Assembly: GCA_943370355.1 (NCBI GenBank)
Contig: CALRQP020000009.1
Location: 66,874 to 130,873 of the forward strand
Reading direction: 5' to 3'
Length of the DNA stretch: 64,000 bases
Source: JADCGM01 sp943370355
GTDB taxonomy: Bacteria; Pseudomonadota; Alphaproteobacteria; Sphingomonadales; Sphingomonadaceae
The position numbers and the translations under genes are program-made. The notes under the pieces are model-generated. The model made no database searches, had not been told where the DNA came from, and was given only the letters and a program-made list of their open reading frames with translations. Shown here in pieces: positions 56,044 through 64,000 of this stretch (its first letter is position 1; every line of letters begins with the position of its first letter).

Positions 56044-57912
56044 ATGGCCCAACAATCGGACTCAATAGCGCGCTCGCCAACTCCACCGCCCGAACAGGTC
56101 CCCCCTGCGGAAATCCCCGGGCTGTCGGGGCTGCTATCGCTCGCGACCGGCGTTGTCGTCGTCGCCGCGCTCTATCTTGGCCGCGCCGTGCTCGTGCCGA
56201 TCATGCTTGCAGTGCTGCTGTCGTTCGTGCTGGCGCCGCTGGTGTCGGCCCTGCGGTTTCTGCGCATTCCCAAGGTGCCCTCGGCCCTGCTCGCCGTCGC
56301 GGTCGCGCTTGGGGTGATTGCGGCCGCAGGCAGCGTCATCGGTTCGCAAGCCGCCAGCCTCGCAGCTGACGTTCCAACCTACGTCAAGCAGCTGCAGCAC
56401 AAGGCCGACGGCCTGCGCTCCTCGACGATCGGCCACCTGCCCGAGACGATCGGACGCGTCGCCAATCAGTTCCGGCATGCCGCCGGCCTGGACCCTTCGA
56501 CCGAGCGGCGCAGTGTTCGGTCGGCGTCTGCGGCCAAGCCGCTGCCGGTCGAGGTTTACGAACCAACACCCGGATCGCTCGAGGTGGCGCGGCGCGTTCT
56601 CGCGCCGGTGATCAAGCCGCTCGAAACGACGATCATCGTGCTGATCGTCGCGATCTTCATCCTCTCCCAGCGCGAGGATTTGCGGAACCGGATCATCCGA
56701 CTGTTCGGCTCGTCCGACCTGCACCGCACGACGATCGCGATGGACGAGGCGGGAGCGCGGCTGTCGCGCTATTTCCTGACGCAGTTTCTGCTCAACACCC
56801 TGTTTGGTACGGTGATCGGCGGCGGGCTGTTCTGGCTTGGGATCCCGAGCCCCTGGCTCTGGGGCATCCTCGCCGGGCTGCTGCGCTTCGTACCCTATAT
56901 CGGTGCTTTCCTGTCGGCGGTGCCGCCGCTTCTGCTTGCGGCCGCCGTCGATCCCGGCTGGACGCTGGCGATCTGGACCGCCGCGCTGTTCATGATCTCC
57001 GAATTGCTCATGGGCTATGGCGTCGAGCCGCTCGTCTATGGCCATTCAACCGGCCTGTCGCCGATGTCGGTCATCGTCGCCGCGATCTTCTGGGCGTGGC
57101 TCTGGGGGCCGATCGGTCTTATTCTGTCGACGCCGCTGACGCTCTGCCTCGTCATCCTTGGCCGACATGTGAAGCGGCTGGAGTTTCTCGACGTGTTGCT
57201 CGGCGACAAGCCGGCGCTGTCACCCGTCGAAAGCTTCTACCAACGCATGCTGGCCGGCGATCCCGACGAGGTGCTCGAGCAGGCCGAAATGCTGCTGCGG
57301 GACCGGCCGCTCGCCAGCTATTATGACGAGGTCGCGGTTCCTGCCATGGCGCTCGCGGCTGCGGATGCGGCGCGCAAGGTGCTGACGTCGAAGCAATTGG
57401 AAAGCGTTGCCGAGGCGGTCGGAACCCTGATCGAGGATCTCGAGCCGCACCGGGATCCCACGACCGGCAAGGCGCCCGACGATTGGGCCGATGACGGCGC
57501 AGTCCTGTGTATCGCCGGGCGCGGCATCCTGTGCGGGTCGGTTGCGGGTATGACGGCGCAGTTGCTGAAGAAGCGCGGCTTCGGCGTCCGGGTTGTCGGC
57601 CACGGCGACGTGTCCCGTGAACGGGTCGGCTCTTTCGACCCGGCCGGTGCCCGGCTCGCATTGCTCTGCCAATTGTCCGCTGGTCCGGACCAGCCAGGCC
57701 TGCGCCTGCTGGTTCGCAGGCTTCAGGAACGATTGGGTCAGGTGCCACTGACGGTCGGCCTCTGGTCAGGCGGCGACTCGAGCGATGTCGGCGCGGTCCA
57801 TATCGCGTCGACACTCACCGATTTCGTCGAAACGGCGATGAACGAGGCTGCCGTGTCGTCGCTGGCGGCTCAGGCGGAGGCAGCACTCGCAGGGCGTCCG
57901 ACGCCCGTGTAG
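56044..57912 (+). CDS. AI-2E/PerM family transporter with C-terminal extension
   Basis: The 622-residue protein has the PerM plan in residues about 25-385: a helical pair after a Pro-rich tail, VLVPIMLAVLLSFVLAPLVS, a soluble segment, LRFVPYIGAFLSAVPPLLLA and WGPIGLILSTPLTLCLVILG. The last 235 residues are a soluble cytoplasmic domain (GDPDEVLEQAEMLLRDRPLA, LCIAGRGILCGSVAG, then GHGDVSRERVGSFDPAGARL), unlike the short tail of YdiK. The family is linked to AI-2 export or Na+/H+ antiport. The ATG at 56044 precedes the core; the frame to 55951 is open. The 3' end overlaps the convergent ugd gene by 43 bases. Confidence 0.87.
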   Translation: MAQQSDSIARSPTPPPEQVPPAEIPGLSGLLSLATGVVVVAALYLGRAVLVPIMLAVLLSFVLAPLVSALRFLRIPKVPSALLAVAVALGVIAAAGSVIGSQAASLAADVPTYVKQLQHKADGLRSSTIGHLPETIGRVANQFRHAAGLDPSTERRSVRSASAAKPLPVEVYEPTPGSLEVARRVLAPVIKPLETTIIVLIVAIFILSQREDLRNRIIRLFGSSDLHRTTIAMDEAGARLSRYFLTQFLLNTLFGTVIGGGLFWLGIPSPWLWGILAGLLRFVPYIGAFLSAVPPLLLAAAVDPGWTLAIWTAALFMISELLMGYGVEPLVYGHSTGLSPMSVIVAAIFWAWLWGPIGLILSTPLTLCLVILGRHVKRLEFLDVLLGDKPALSPVESFYQRMLAGDPDEVLEQAEMLLRDRPLASYYDEVAVPAMALAAADAARKVLTSKQLESVAEAVGTLIEDLEPHRDPTTGKAPDDWADDGAVLCIAGRGILCGSVAGMTAQLLKKRGFGVRVVGHGDVSRERVGSFDPAGARLALLCQLSAGPDQPGLRLLVRRLQERLGQVPLTVGLWSGGDSSDVGAVHIASTLTDFVETAMNEAAVSSLAAQAEAALAGRPTPV

Positions 57913-59192
57913 CGGAACCCTCGGCGGGCCATATCATCGGGGCGGTAGATATTGCGCAGGTCGACGACGACCGGCTCGGTCAGCGCCGCCTTGATCCGTT
58001 CGAGATCGAGCGCCCGGAACGCGTCCCATTCGGTCACGATGACCAGCGCGTCGGCACCCGCGGCTGCGGCATAGGCATCGGCGGCATAGGCGACATTTTC
58101 GAGAATCTCGGCTGCCGCGGTCATACCTTCCGGATCATAGGCGCGAACCGAGACACCGGCATCCTGCAAGGCGCGAACCAGATCGATCGCCGGCGAATCG
58201 CGCATGTCATCAGTGTTCGGCTTGAAGGTCAGTCCGAGCACGGCAACGGTCTTGCCGCGCGCTTCGCCGCCGAGCGCTGCGAACACCTTCTTCGCCATCG
58301 CGCGCTTGCGGACATCATTCCCCGCAGCAACCGTCTCGACGATCCGCATCGGCGTGCCCGCATCTTGCGCCGTCTTCACCAGCGCGAGCGTATCCTTCGG
58401 AAAACAGGAGCCGCCATAGCCCGGACCCGGATTCAGGAACTTCGGCCCGATGCGCTTGTCGAGGCCAATACCGCGCGCCACTTCCTGCGCATCCGCACCT
58501 ACTGCTTCGCACAGATCGGCGATTTCGTTGATGAAGGCGATCTTGGTCGCCAGAAAGGCATTGGCGGCATATTTCGTCAGCTCGGCCGTGCGGCGCGAGG
58601 TAAACAGCAACGGTGCCTCATTGAGCGACAGCGGCCGGTAGATCTCCCGCAGCACCGCCGTCGCGCGCGCATCATCCGTGCCAATGACCACGCGATCGGG
58701 GCGCTTGAAATCGCCGATCGCTGCGCCTTCGCGCAAGAATTCGGGGTTCGACACAACCGCGAAATCGGCATCGGGCCGCGCTTCGCGGATCGTGCGCTCG
58801 ACATCGTCACCCGTGCCGACCGGAACCGTCGATTTCGTGACAATGACCGTGAAGCCGTTGAGCGCCGCCGCGATATCGCGGGCGGCCTGGTGAACGTAAC
58901 TGAGATCGGCATGGCCGTCGCCACGCCGCGACGGCGTACCAACCGCGATGAAGACCGCATCGGCGGCAGCAACGGCCGAGGCGAGATCGGTCGTGAAGCT
59001 AAGCCGCCCCGCCCGGACATTGGACGCGACCAGGTCGGAAAGTCCGGGCTCGTAGATCGGCATGATGCCATCATCGAGGCGGGCGATCTTTCCCGCATCG
59101 AGATCCACGCACGCCACGTCATGGCCGAAATCTGCGAAGCATGCGCCGGACACCAGTCCGACATAGCCAGCCCCGATCATCGCGATCTTCAT
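57870..59192 (-). CDS. ugd: UDP-glucose 6-dehydrogenase
   Basis: The 440-residue enzyme oxidises UDP-glucose to UDP-glucuronate with two NAD, for acidic exopolysaccharide or lipid glycosylation. The N-terminal fold is MIGAGYVGLVSGACFADFGH. The catalytic Cys263 lies in YGGSCFPKDT, and AVLGLTFKPNTDDMRDSP ends the C-terminal domain. The length is typical. It overlaps the 3' end of the AI-2E-like gene by 43 bases on the opposite strand. No galU was seen, but galE lies 48 kb away. Confidence 0.96.
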   Translation of the reverse strand: MKIAMIGAGYVGLVSGACFADFGHDVACVDLDAGKIARLDDGIMPIYEPGLSDLVASNVRAGRLSFTTDLASAVAAADAVFIAVGTPSRRGDGHADLSYVHQAARDIAAALNGFTVIVTKSTVPVGTGDDVERTIREARPDADFAVVSNPEFLREGAAIGDFKRPDRVVIGTDDARATAVLREIYRPLSLNEAPLLFTSRRTAELTKYAANAFLATKIAFINEIADLCEAVGADAQEVARGIGLDKRIGPKFLNPGPGYGGSCFPKDTLALVKTAQDAGTPMRIVETVAAGNDVRKRAMAKKVFAALGGEARGKTVAVLGLTFKPNTDDMRDSPAIDLVRALQDAGVSVRAYDPEGMTAAAEILENVAYAADAYAAAAGADALVIVTEWDAFRALDLERIKAALTEPVVVDLRNIYRPDDMARRGFRYTGVGRPASAASA

Positions 59193-59241
59193 GTGCCGCG
59201 CTTAACCGCCCGATGTGACAGCCGCAACCATGGGACATGAA

Positions 59242-59271
59242 AACGCCCGCGCAAATCCCTGCGCGGGCGTT
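59242..59271 (-). terminator. Rho-independent terminator of aceA
   Basis: A perfect 12-bp stem (AACGCCCGCGCA at 59242-59253, paired with 59260-59271) with a 6-base loop lies 20 bases after the aceA stop. Read on the minus strand it is followed by TTTTC. This fits an intrinsic terminator for aceA transcription. Confidence 0.75.
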
Positions 59272-59290
59272 CCCTCCTCCCCAGGAGTTC

Positions 59291-60574
59291 TTATTCGGCG
59301 GCTTCCTTGAACTGGGCGGCTTCGGTCGACTCGGCGAGCGCGGTCGTCGAGGACTGGCCGCCCGAAATCGCCTGCGCGATCTCGTCGAAATAGCCGGTGC
59401 CGACTTCGCGCTGGTGGCGCGTGGCGGTGTAGCCATTGGCTTCGCTGGCGAACTCGGCCTGCTGCAGCTCGGAGTAAGCCGCCATGCCGCGATCCTTATA
59501 GCCGCGCGCCAGCTCGTACATGCCGTGGTTGAGGCTGTGGAAGCCGGCCAGCGTCACGAACTGGAACTTGTAGCCCATCGCGCCGATCTCGCGCTGGAAC
59601 TTGGCGATCGTGTCCTTGTCGAGGTTCTTTTCCCAGTTGAACGACGGCGAGCAATTGTAGGCGAGCATCTTCTCCGGATGCTCCTTCTTGATCGCCTCGG
59701 CAAAGCGCTTGGCGTCGTCGAGATTGGGGTGCGAGGTCTCCCACCACAGCAGGTCGGCATGGCTGGCAAAGGCGAGGCCGCGCTTAATGCAGTGATCGAT
59801 ACCCGTGCCGGGCTTGAGGCGGAAGAAGCCCTCAGGCGTGCGCTCGCCGGTCAGGAACTCATGGTCGCGCTCGTCGACGTCGCTGGTCATCAGCATCGCC
59901 GATTCGGCGTCGGTGCGGGCGCAGATCACGGTCGGCACGCCCATCACGTCGGCAGCGAGGCGCGCGGCATCAAGATTGCGGATATGCGCCTGTGTCGGGA
60001 TCAGCACCTTGCCGCCGAGGTGGCCGCACTTCTTTTCCGACGCGAGCTGGTCTTCATAATGTACGCCAGCCGCACCGGCCTCGATATAGGCCTTCATGAT
60101 CTCGAAGCAGTTGAGCGGGCCACCGAAGCCGGCTTCCGCGTCAGCGACGATCGGCGCGAACCAGTCGCGCTTGGCGCCGCCCTCCGAATGCTCGATCTGG
60201 TCGGCGCGCTGCAGAGCGCGGTTGATGCGCTTCGCCAGCTCGGGGCCGGCATTGGCGGGATAGAGCGACTGGTCGGGGTACATGGCACCGGCCGTGTTGT
60301 TGTCCGCGGCAACCTGCCAGCCCGACAGATAGATCGCCTTCAGGCCGGCGCGGACCTGTTGCATCGCCTGGTTGCCGGTAATCGCGCCCAGCGAGTTCAC
60401 ATAGGGTTCGGTCTTCAGCAGCTCCCAGAGCCGGTTGGCTCCGCGCGTTGCGAGCGTCTGCTCGATGACGACCGAACCGCGCAGCCGCTCCACATCGGCG
60501 GGCGTGTACGGCCGCTCGATGCCGTCGAAACGGCCGGCCGGGGCGCTGGGGATCAAATCCTGGAAGGTCGTCAT
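59291..60574 (-). CDS. aceA: Isocitrate lyase
   Basis: The 427-residue enzyme splits isocitrate to glyoxylate and succinate. The active-site motif KKCGH is at residues 181-185 with catalytic Cys183. Further motifs are VADAEAGFGGPLN, CARTDAESA, LAYNCSPSFNW and FHSLNHGMYEL. The ATG at 60574 follows GGAGA at seven bases; the frame is open upstream to 60802 but that is the promoter region. It is divergent from a ScfR/RamB-type regulator and close to aceB, so the glyoxylate shunt is encoded together. Confidence 0.97.
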   Translation of the reverse strand: MTTFQDLIPSAPAGRFDGIERPYTPADVERLRGSVVIEQTLATRGANRLWELLKTEPYVNSLGAITGNQAMQQVRAGLKAIYLSGWQVAADNNTAGAMYPDQSLYPANAGPELAKRINRALQRADQIEHSEGGAKRDWFAPIVADAEAGFGGPLNCFEIMKAYIEAGAAGVHYEDQLASEKKCGHLGGKVLIPTQAHIRNLDAARLAADVMGVPTVICARTDAESAMLMTSDVDERDHEFLTGERTPEGFFRLKPGTGIDHCIKRGLAFASHADLLWWETSHPNLDDAKRFAEAIKKEHPEKMLAYNCSPSFNWEKNLDKDTIAKFQREIGAMGYKFQFVTLAGFHSLNHGMYELARGYKDRGMAAYSELQQAEFASEANGYTATRHQREVGTGYFDEIAQAISGGQSSTTALAESTEAAQFKEAAE

Positions 60575-60736
60575 TGCTTGGTCTCCGTCTGGTCGATTGT
60601 TGCGAGGACGCTTCAACCGAAACTTTACAAAATGGGCTTGCGGACGATTTCCGATGCCGTCGCGATCCTCCCCAAGGCCGCAATCTGTGCACCCAAAATC
60701 AGGCGTTGCGCTCCCATGATGGATTGGGTAGGCCCC

Positions 60737-60820
60737 CGTCAAGCACATCACACATACAAAGATGTTCGTTTGTGCGATATTTTCTTTGACAGACTGTAGC
60801 ATTGTAAAAACACATACAAA
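60737..60820. promoter_or_regulatory. Candidate operator region between aceA and its regulator
   Basis: CACATACAAA occurs at 60751-60760 and again at 60811-60820, exactly 60 bases apart; the second copy ends on the A of the regulator's ATG. A reverse half-site, TTTGTGCG (60770-60777), faces the first copy. TTGACG reads toward aceA at 60742-60737, and TTGACA reads toward the regulator at 60786-60791. The repeats suit a site for the adjacent regulator controlling both directions. Confidence 0.5.
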
Positions 60821-62235
60821 TGGCCAGCCTCGCCCTTGATCGGAAACTGTTTGCCGGACCGCGGGTGCGGCGCCTGCGGCTGCAGCTTGGCCTGACCCAG
60901 ACGCGCATGGCCGACGATCTCGGCGTCTCGGTCAGCTACCTCAACCTGATCGAACGCAATCAGCGGCCGCTGACCGCCGCGGTGCTGCTGCGTCTGGCGC
61001 AGGTCTACAACACCGATCTGCGCATGCTGACCGGCGATGACGTCGATCGCGCGTCGGAGGAGGTGCGAGCAGCGCTCGGCGATCCTCTCCTGAGCGGCAT
61101 TGAGGTGTCCCGCGCGGAACTGCATGACTTCGTCGCGCAGGCGCCCGCCATCGCGCAGGCGTTTCTCCGTCTGCACAACGCCTGGAGCGAACGCGGCGCG
61201 GCCCGCGACGATGTACCGGCCGCCGATCAGACGCGCGGTCCGCTGGAGGCCGTGCGCGACTTCATCCACGAGCGGCACAATCATTTTCCCGAGATCGACA
61301 GTCTTGCCGAATCGCTCGCCGACGAACTCCGGCTGGTGGCGGGCGATCTCTATTCGGCGATCGCCGACCGGCTGCGCGCACGCCACGGCTTTACGGTCCG
61401 CGTCCTGCCCGCCGATGTCCTGCCGTCCAGCCTGCGCCGGCTCGATTATCACGGTCGTCAGCTCCAGCTGTCAGAACTGCTCGATTCGGCCTCGCGTACC
61501 TTTCAGGCGGCCTACCAACTCGGCCTCATCGAAGCGAAGGCTGAGATTGATGCGGCAATTGCCACGGCAGCGCTCGGCGACAAGGCGGCGGAACGGCTGC
61601 TGGCCCAATCGCTCGCGAGCTACTTCGCGGCGGCGCTCATGATGCCCTACGGCCGCTTCCATGCTGCCGCCGAATCGCTCGGCTATGATCTCGAACTGCT
61701 GCAGGCACGCTTCGGCGCGGGTTTCGAGCAGGTCGCGCACCGGCTGACCACGCTGCAGCGCCCCGGTGCGCGCGGCGTGCCCTTCTTCCTGATCCGCACC
61801 GACCGGGCCGGGCAGATCTCCAAGCGATTCGCTGCCGGCCGCTCGCCGCTCGCCCGCGTCGGCGGCAATTGCCCGCTCTGGTCGCTGCATGCCGCCTTCG
61901 ACCGGCCCGGTTCGATCCTGCCGCAGATCATCGAGACCGAGGACGGCGCGCGTTGGCTGACCATTTCCCGCACCGTGCGTACCTATGCGACGCCCTATGG
62001 CGCGATCCGGCCCGATTATGCGATCGCGCTCGGCTGCGAGCTGGCGCATGGCCATTCGCTGACCTATGCGCGCGGTATCGACCTCGACGCGCCCAACGCC
62101 ACACCGATCGGACTTGCCTGCCATCTCTGCGAACGCGCCGATTGCCGGCAGCGTTCGGCCCCGCCCGCCAGCCGCCGCATGCTCGTCGATGAGCGCTCGC
62201 GCGGCATCACCCCCTTCCGTTTCACGCAAGACTAG
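60820..62235 (+). CDS. ScfR/RamB-type XRE family regulator of acyl metabolism
   Basis: The 471-residue protein has an XRE helix-turn-helix at about residues 15-72 (RLRLQLGLTQTRMADDLGVS, SYLNLIERNQRPLTAAVLLR). A middle domain like the IrrE/ImmA N-terminus follows (about 150-270). The C-terminal DUF2083/short-chain fatty acyl regulator domain has a cysteine cluster Cys434, Cys437 and Cys442 (LACHLCERADCRQ). RamB and MccR-like relatives control glyoxylate shunt and acyl-CoA genes in response to metabolites. It lies between aceA and aceB and probably regulates both. No Shine-Dalgarno is visible, since a repeat abuts the ATG. Confidence 0.92.
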   Translation: MASLALDRKLFAGPRVRRLRLQLGLTQTRMADDLGVSVSYLNLIERNQRPLTAAVLLRLAQVYNTDLRMLTGDDVDRASEEVRAALGDPLLSGIEVSRAELHDFVAQAPAIAQAFLRLHNAWSERGAARDDVPAADQTRGPLEAVRDFIHERHNHFPEIDSLAESLADELRLVAGDLYSAIADRLRARHGFTVRVLPADVLPSSLRRLDYHGRQLQLSELLDSASRTFQAAYQLGLIEAKAEIDAAIATAALGDKAAERLLAQSLASYFAAALMMPYGRFHAAAESLGYDLELLQARFGAGFEQVAHRLTTLQRPGARGVPFFLIRTDRAGQISKRFAAGRSPLARVGGNCPLWSLHAAFDRPGSILPQIIETEDGARWLTISRTVRTYATPYGAIRPDYAIALGCELAHGHSLTYARGIDLDAPNATPIGLACHLCERADCRQRSAPPASRRMLVDERSRGITPFRFTQD

Positions 62236-62244
62236 GAGATCCCC

Positions 62245-63834
62245 ATGGCCGTCGACGGCGTTCGAATTCTCGGAGACATGAAGCCCGGCTATGCCGAGCT
62301 GCTGACCGACGAGGCGCTGCTGTTCATTGCGACGCTGCACCGCTGGGCCGAGCCGACGCGGCGCGCACTGATGCAGGCGCGGTCGAACCTGCGTCCCTGG
62401 CTCGACGCCGGCAATCTGCTCGACTTCCCGCCCGAGACGCGCTCGGTCCGCAAGGCGGACTGGAAAATCACCGGCACGCCCGCCGACCTGCAGGACCGCC
62501 GTGTCGAGATCACCGGTCCGGTCGACCGCAAGATGGTCATCAACGCGCTGAACTCGGGCGCGAAATGTTTCATGGCCTGCTTCGAGGACGCAACGTCACC
62601 GACCTGGGACAATATGATGGAAGGCCAGATCAACCTGCGCGATGCCGTCGCCGGGACGATCAGCCTTGAAGAGAAGGGCAAGTCGTACAAGCTGAATGAC
62701 AAGACGGCGGTGCTCATTGCCCGCCCGCGCGGCTGGCACCTCCCCGAGTCGCATATCCTCGTCGACGGCGAGCGAATCGCCGGTGCGCTGTTCGACTTCG
62801 GCCTCTATTTCTTCTGGAACGCCAAGGCGCTGCTTGCCAAGGGCTCGGGCCCCTATTTCTACCTGCCCAAGCTCGAACATTATCTCGAGGCACGCATGTG
62901 GAACCAGGTGTTCACCAACGCCCAGTCGATGCTCGACCTGCCGATCGGCACGATCAAGGCGACCGTGCTGATCGAGACGCTGCCGGCCGCCTATCAGGCC
63001 GACGAGATTCTGTTCGAGCTGCGCGACCATATCGTCGCGCTGAACTGCGGGCGCTGGGACTATATTTTCAGCTTCATCAAGACCTACCGCAACGATCCGA
63101 GCAAGGTGCTGCCCGACCGCGCTTCGGTCAACATGACCGTGCCGTTCATGGCGGACTATGCCGCGCATATCGTCCGCACCTGCCACCGCCGCGGCGCGCA
63201 TGCGATGGGCGGCATGTCCGCCTTCATTCCGGTCAAGAATGACGATGCGGCGAACGAGAAGGCCTTTGCCGCGGTCCGCGCCGACAAGGAACGCGAGGCT
63301 AATCTCGGCCATGACGGCACCTGGGTCGCACATCCCGGCCTCATCGGCGTCGCGATGGAGGTGTTCGACCGCATCATGCCGGACGCGAACCAGCTCGACA
63401 AAATGCCGCCGGGCGAGGCCGATGCGGTCGCGCTGTCGACGGCCTGCGCCGGACCGAAGACCCGCGCCGGGCTCGACATGAACGTCAATGTCGGCATCGG
63501 CTATATCGCCGCCTGGCTGCGCGGCCAGGGCGCAGTGCCGCTGCACAATATGATGGAGGATGCCGCTACCGCCGAAATCAGCCGCACCCAGCTGTGGCAG
63601 TGGCGCCGGACCGGCACGCGCCTCGATAGCGGCGAGCTCGTTGACTACGACCTGCTGACCTCGGCGATCGAGCAGCAGCTTGAGGTGTGGCGCAAGGACG
63701 TCGGCGACAATTTCTTCGAAGCCGGCCGCTACCGCGACGCCGCGGCGATCTTCACCGATCTGGTGCTTGACGAGGAACTGGCACTGTTCCTGACCAACGA
63801 GGCCTATGACACCAACTTCGCGCCGCGGCGCTGA
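62245..63834 (+). CDS. aceB: Malate synthase A
   Basis: The 529-residue enzyme condenses glyoxylate and acetyl-CoA to malate. Motifs of the A isoform are present: FMACFEDATSPTWDNMMEGQ, IARPRGWHLPESHILVDGER, then IKATVLIETLPAAYQADEIL and NCGRWDYIFSFIKTYRND with the catalytic Arg/Glu/Asp set. The ATG follows AGGAGATCCCC and lies 10 bases after the regulator stop, so the two should be cotranscribed. The enzyme completes the glyoxylate shunt with aceA. Confidence 0.97.
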   Translation: MAVDGVRILGDMKPGYAELLTDEALLFIATLHRWAEPTRRALMQARSNLRPWLDAGNLLDFPPETRSVRKADWKITGTPADLQDRRVEITGPVDRKMVINALNSGAKCFMACFEDATSPTWDNMMEGQINLRDAVAGTISLEEKGKSYKLNDKTAVLIARPRGWHLPESHILVDGERIAGALFDFGLYFFWNAKALLAKGSGPYFYLPKLEHYLEARMWNQVFTNAQSMLDLPIGTIKATVLIETLPAAYQADEILFELRDHIVALNCGRWDYIFSFIKTYRNDPSKVLPDRASVNMTVPFMADYAAHIVRTCHRRGAHAMGGMSAFIPVKNDDAANEKAFAAVRADKEREANLGHDGTWVAHPGLIGVAMEVFDRIMPDANQLDKMPPGEADAVALSTACAGPKTRAGLDMNVNVGIGYIAAWLRGQGAVPLHNMMEDAATAEISRTQLWQWRRTGTRLDSGELVDYDLLTSAIEQQLEVWRKDVGDNFFEAGRYRDAAAIFTDLVLDEELALFLTNEAYDTNFAPRR

Positions 63835-63851
63835 GTTCGTCGTTGCCGAAT

Positions 63852-63880
63852 GCAGGCGCGGCCCCTAGGGTCGCGCCTGC
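63852..63880 (+). terminator. Hairpin between aceB and the next gene
   Basis: GCAGGCGCG (63852-63860) pairs perfectly with CGCGCCTGC (63872-63880) over a loop containing CCCCTAGGG. There is no U-tract, and the hairpin ends directly at the ATG of the next gene. It could end aceB transcription or hide the next start. Confidence 0.4.
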
Positions 63881-64000
63881 ATGTTCAGGCTCCTAGGCGC
63901 GCGCCGTTTCGGCCCCCTGTTCGCGACCCAATTCCTCGGGGCGTTCAACGACAATCTTTACAAGACGGCGATGCTGTTTCTCATCACCTACCGGCTGATG
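63881..64000 (+). CDS. LplT/MFS-like transporter, N-terminal fragment
   Basis: Forty codons remain before the window edge. The start is MFRLLGARRFGPLFATQFLG and continues with AFNDNLYKTAMLFLITY. The FLGAFNDNLYKTA motif is typical of the MFS domain in LplT and Aas-type lysophospholipid transporters or acyltransferase fusions. The rest is outside the window, so full-length architecture is unknown. It starts at the foot of a hairpin and no Shine-Dalgarno is visible. Confidence 0.7.
   Translation, partial: MFRLLGARRFGPLFATQFLGAFNDNLYKTAMLFLITYRLM

Noticed and set aside
59237..60799. 520-codon plus-strand open frame opposite aceA
   Set aside because: It is the antisense of isocitrate lyase, which has complete motifs and a terminator on the other strand.
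1..64000. tRNA, rRNA, CRISPR arrays, insertion sequences
   Set aside because: I found no cloverleaf with a TTCGAATCC-type arm, no rRNA-like block, no regularly spaced repeats and no transposase. Weak RNA genes could still be missed by eye.

Overview
The window looks like chromosomal DNA of an alphaproteobacterium, most likely a sphingomonad (Sphingomonadales). The grounds are high GC content, gene packing with many ATGA/TGATG overlaps, an alpha-type zinc-free L36, the aceA / ScfR-type regulator / aceB arrangement, and several families I associate with sphingomonads (RHH_4, LuxR-HTH+DUF4019, DUF4331+HupE). No tRNA, rRNA, CRISPR array, insertion sequence, integrase or attachment site was seen. 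No stretch over 300 bases lacks a gene. Family names come from reading motifs; no database search was possible.

Layout. 1-2.6 kb: N-terminus of a probable TonB-dependent receptor (minus strand), divergent phaB, a membrane protein plus ribbon-helix-helix protein, and a membrane-tethered HTH/DUF4019 regulator. 2.7-5.1 kb: a REPIN-like repeat, purK-purE and gpmA. 5.1-11.3 kb: a large unknown membrane protein, a GNAT enzyme, an M14 carboxypeptidase, a lipoprotein, galE, a hypothetical protein and a metallophosphatase. 11.4-17.4 kb: rpmJ, a HAD hydrolase, a CHAP-domain secreted protein, a glycosyltransferase, a MetX-like hydrolase, a MarR regulator and an M28 peptidase. 17.4-21.4 kb: a four-gene minus-strand operon of two DUF4331 proteins, a TPR protein and a HupE/UreJ-like membrane protein. 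21.5-25 kb: an Mla-type lipid ABC transporter (STAS-permease fusion, ATPase, MCE protein, auxiliary lipoprotein). 25-31 kb: a nucleotidyltransferase/HAD-IB pair, a cyclic-nucleotide-gated MscS-like channel, a MAPEG protein beside a relic of the neighbouring DUF188 gene, DUF188, a second REPIN-like repeat and prfC.

31.4-39.65 kb holds the most striking block: nine contiguous plus-strand genes forming a type IV secretion apparatus (virB1, 2, 3, 4, 6, 8, 9, 10, 11). Almost every junction overlaps, leaving no room for virB5 or virB7, and no virD4 or relaxase lies in the window. VirB9 has no cysteine, which fits the absence of VirB7. A perfect 7+7 bp palindrome lies between the cluster and a divergent small secreted-protein gene.

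39.7-47 kb: a large Thr/Pro-linker lipoprotein, a DEAD-box helicase with DbpA-like tail, a patatin, a type II NADH dehydrogenase and glutaminase. 47-53.8 kb: a haloalkane dehalogenase-like enzyme, DUF1330, a propeller-like protein, a GST-like protein, a nitronate monooxygenase-like flavoprotein and a metallo-beta-lactamase hydrolase, which look like an accessory catabolic block, then a small membrane protein and a TetR-like regulator. 53.9-59.2 kb: a lipoprotein with two HbpS/GlcG-like domains, an AI-2E/PerM transporter with a large C-terminal extension, and UDP-glucose dehydrogenase. 59.2-63.8 kb: the glyoxylate-shunt locus, with aceA divergent from a ScfR/RamB-type regulator followed by aceB. 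The window ends inside an LplT/MFS-like gene.
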